From the NCBI GenBank assembly GCA_036272735.1, contig DATAYF010000571.1, positions 1-5,612 of the forward strand: DNA of 5,612 bases. The letters are read 5' to 3'. This document shows, one piece after another, positions 5,017 through 5,612 of this stretch. Source of the DNA: DATAYF01 sp036272735 (GTDB lineage Bacteria > Chloroflexota > Ktedonobacteria > Ktedonobacterales > Ktedonobacteraceae). The position numbers and the translations under genes were made by a program. Under the pieces are notes generated by a model. That model made no database searches, was not told the DNA's origin, and was given only the letters and a program-made list of their open reading frames with translations. Position 1 is the stretch's first letter. Each line of letters starts with the position of its first letter.

Positions 5017-5612
5017 ATGCTGATCAGCACAAAGATCAGGCTTGAGGTAAGTCCACAGGACGCTGCCACGCTGGAATTTATGCAGGGTAAGTGCCGGGGC
5101 TTGTACAATTGGTGGGTAATGCGCCTGCGTGATGGAGAAAAGTGGAACTTCGTTGAGGCCAAACGCTCATTGCAAGAGAGTAAGCAGTACGATCCTGAAC
5201 TAGATGCTGTCTACGGCAAGCTGCTTGCTGAGGTCTATTATCGCCTGAAAGCTGCGATCGATGCCTTTTTTCGCAGAGTCGAAAATGGAGAGAAGCCCGG
5301 CTTTCCCAGGGTGCGCCCACGACATTGCTTTTTCACACTGATCTACCCGGCCATGTACATCAAGATCGGGAGAGACAAGATTACCCTTCCCACTGGCGGA
5401 GGGGCCAGACATGGGCCAAAAAAGTATCCCATATCGTCGCTCGTCTCACAGAACCGACCCCTATGGACTTCAAAGACGTTGCGATATCCAGAGATGGACA
5501 AGGACACTACCACGCGTCCTTTGTCCACGAGGAACAAGAAGAAACGCGCCGCGCCGGGGGTGTGCTAGCCATCGATCTCGGCATCAAGACGTTGGCGACG
5601 GGTGTCAACGAG
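5017..5612 (+). pseudogene. tnpB: TnpB (IS200/IS605-type RNA-guided nuclease), frameshifted, cut by right edge
   Basis: TnpB is the transposon-encoded nuclease guided by an omega RNA made from the element's right end; it is the ancestor of Cas12. The frame from ATG 5017 gives a typical N-terminus: MLISTKIRLEVSPQDAATLE, then FMQGKCRGLYNWW (21-33), AIDAFFRRVENGEKPGFPR (80-98), and FFTLIYPAMYIKIGRDKITL (105-124). After residue 128 (about 5400) that frame turns meaningless and stops at 5566-5568. The preceding frame (codons starting at 5400, 5403 and so on) continues the family: QTWAKKVSHIVARLTEPTP, MDFKDVAISRDGQGHYHASF, and the RuvC-I motif AIDLGIKTLATG with catalytic Asp at 5574-5576. A single lost base, most simply one G in GGAGGGGCC (5398-5406), explains this. 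RuvC-II/III and the zinc finger would lie beyond the edge. The start is fixed by AGGAGGG at 5003-5009. Programmed frameshifting or sequencing error are alternatives. No tnpA is seen. Confidence 0.88.

Overview
The window looks like chromosomal DNA of a Gram-positive-type or Chloroflexota bacterium of roughly even GC content. Three things point towards a Ktedonobacter-like Chloroflexota genome: the F420-dependent oxidoreductase of the Rv1855c type, the MmyB-type XRE regulator, and dispersed palindromic repeats next to a TnpB element. That assignment is an inference from gene content and style, not from a marker gene.

Positions 1-1755 (minus strand) are the front of a potassium-uptake (kdp) operon. 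In transcription order it holds a stand-alone receiver-domain response regulator, a 27-residue membrane miniprotein whose start overlaps the regulator's stop, a 31-residue KdpF, and the first 334 codons of KdpA, which runs off the left edge. Two of these four genes are very small and easily missed. KdpB and KdpC would be expected beyond the left edge.

Positions 1756-2473 contain no convincing gene. About 330 bases of likely operon leader are followed by a dense cluster of inverted repeats (2088-2455): a perfect 18-bp inverted repeat, a large imperfect hairpin, and the first copy of a 91-bp repeat.

Positions 2474-4500 hold a divergent pair: an F420-dependent luciferase-like oxidoreductase (minus) and an XRE-family regulator with an MmyB-like ligand-binding domain (plus). 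They share a 188-bp intergenic region with a good sigma-70-type promoter for the regulator and two dyads that could be operators. The layout suggests the regulator controls the oxidoreductase and itself in response to a small ligand. The pair is bracketed by two copies of the 91-bp repeat in opposite orientation (2238-2328 and 4701-4791, about 86% identical), which raises the possibility of a mobile or recombination-prone cassette.

Positions 4501-5016 are non-coding apart from the second repeat copy and a short hairpin that may mark the left end of a transposable element. From 5017 to the right edge lies a tnpB gene (IS200/IS605-type RNA-guided nuclease) with a clear one-base frameshift near 5400; its RuvC-I motif is reached just before the window ends.

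No tRNA, rRNA or CRISPR array was seen.
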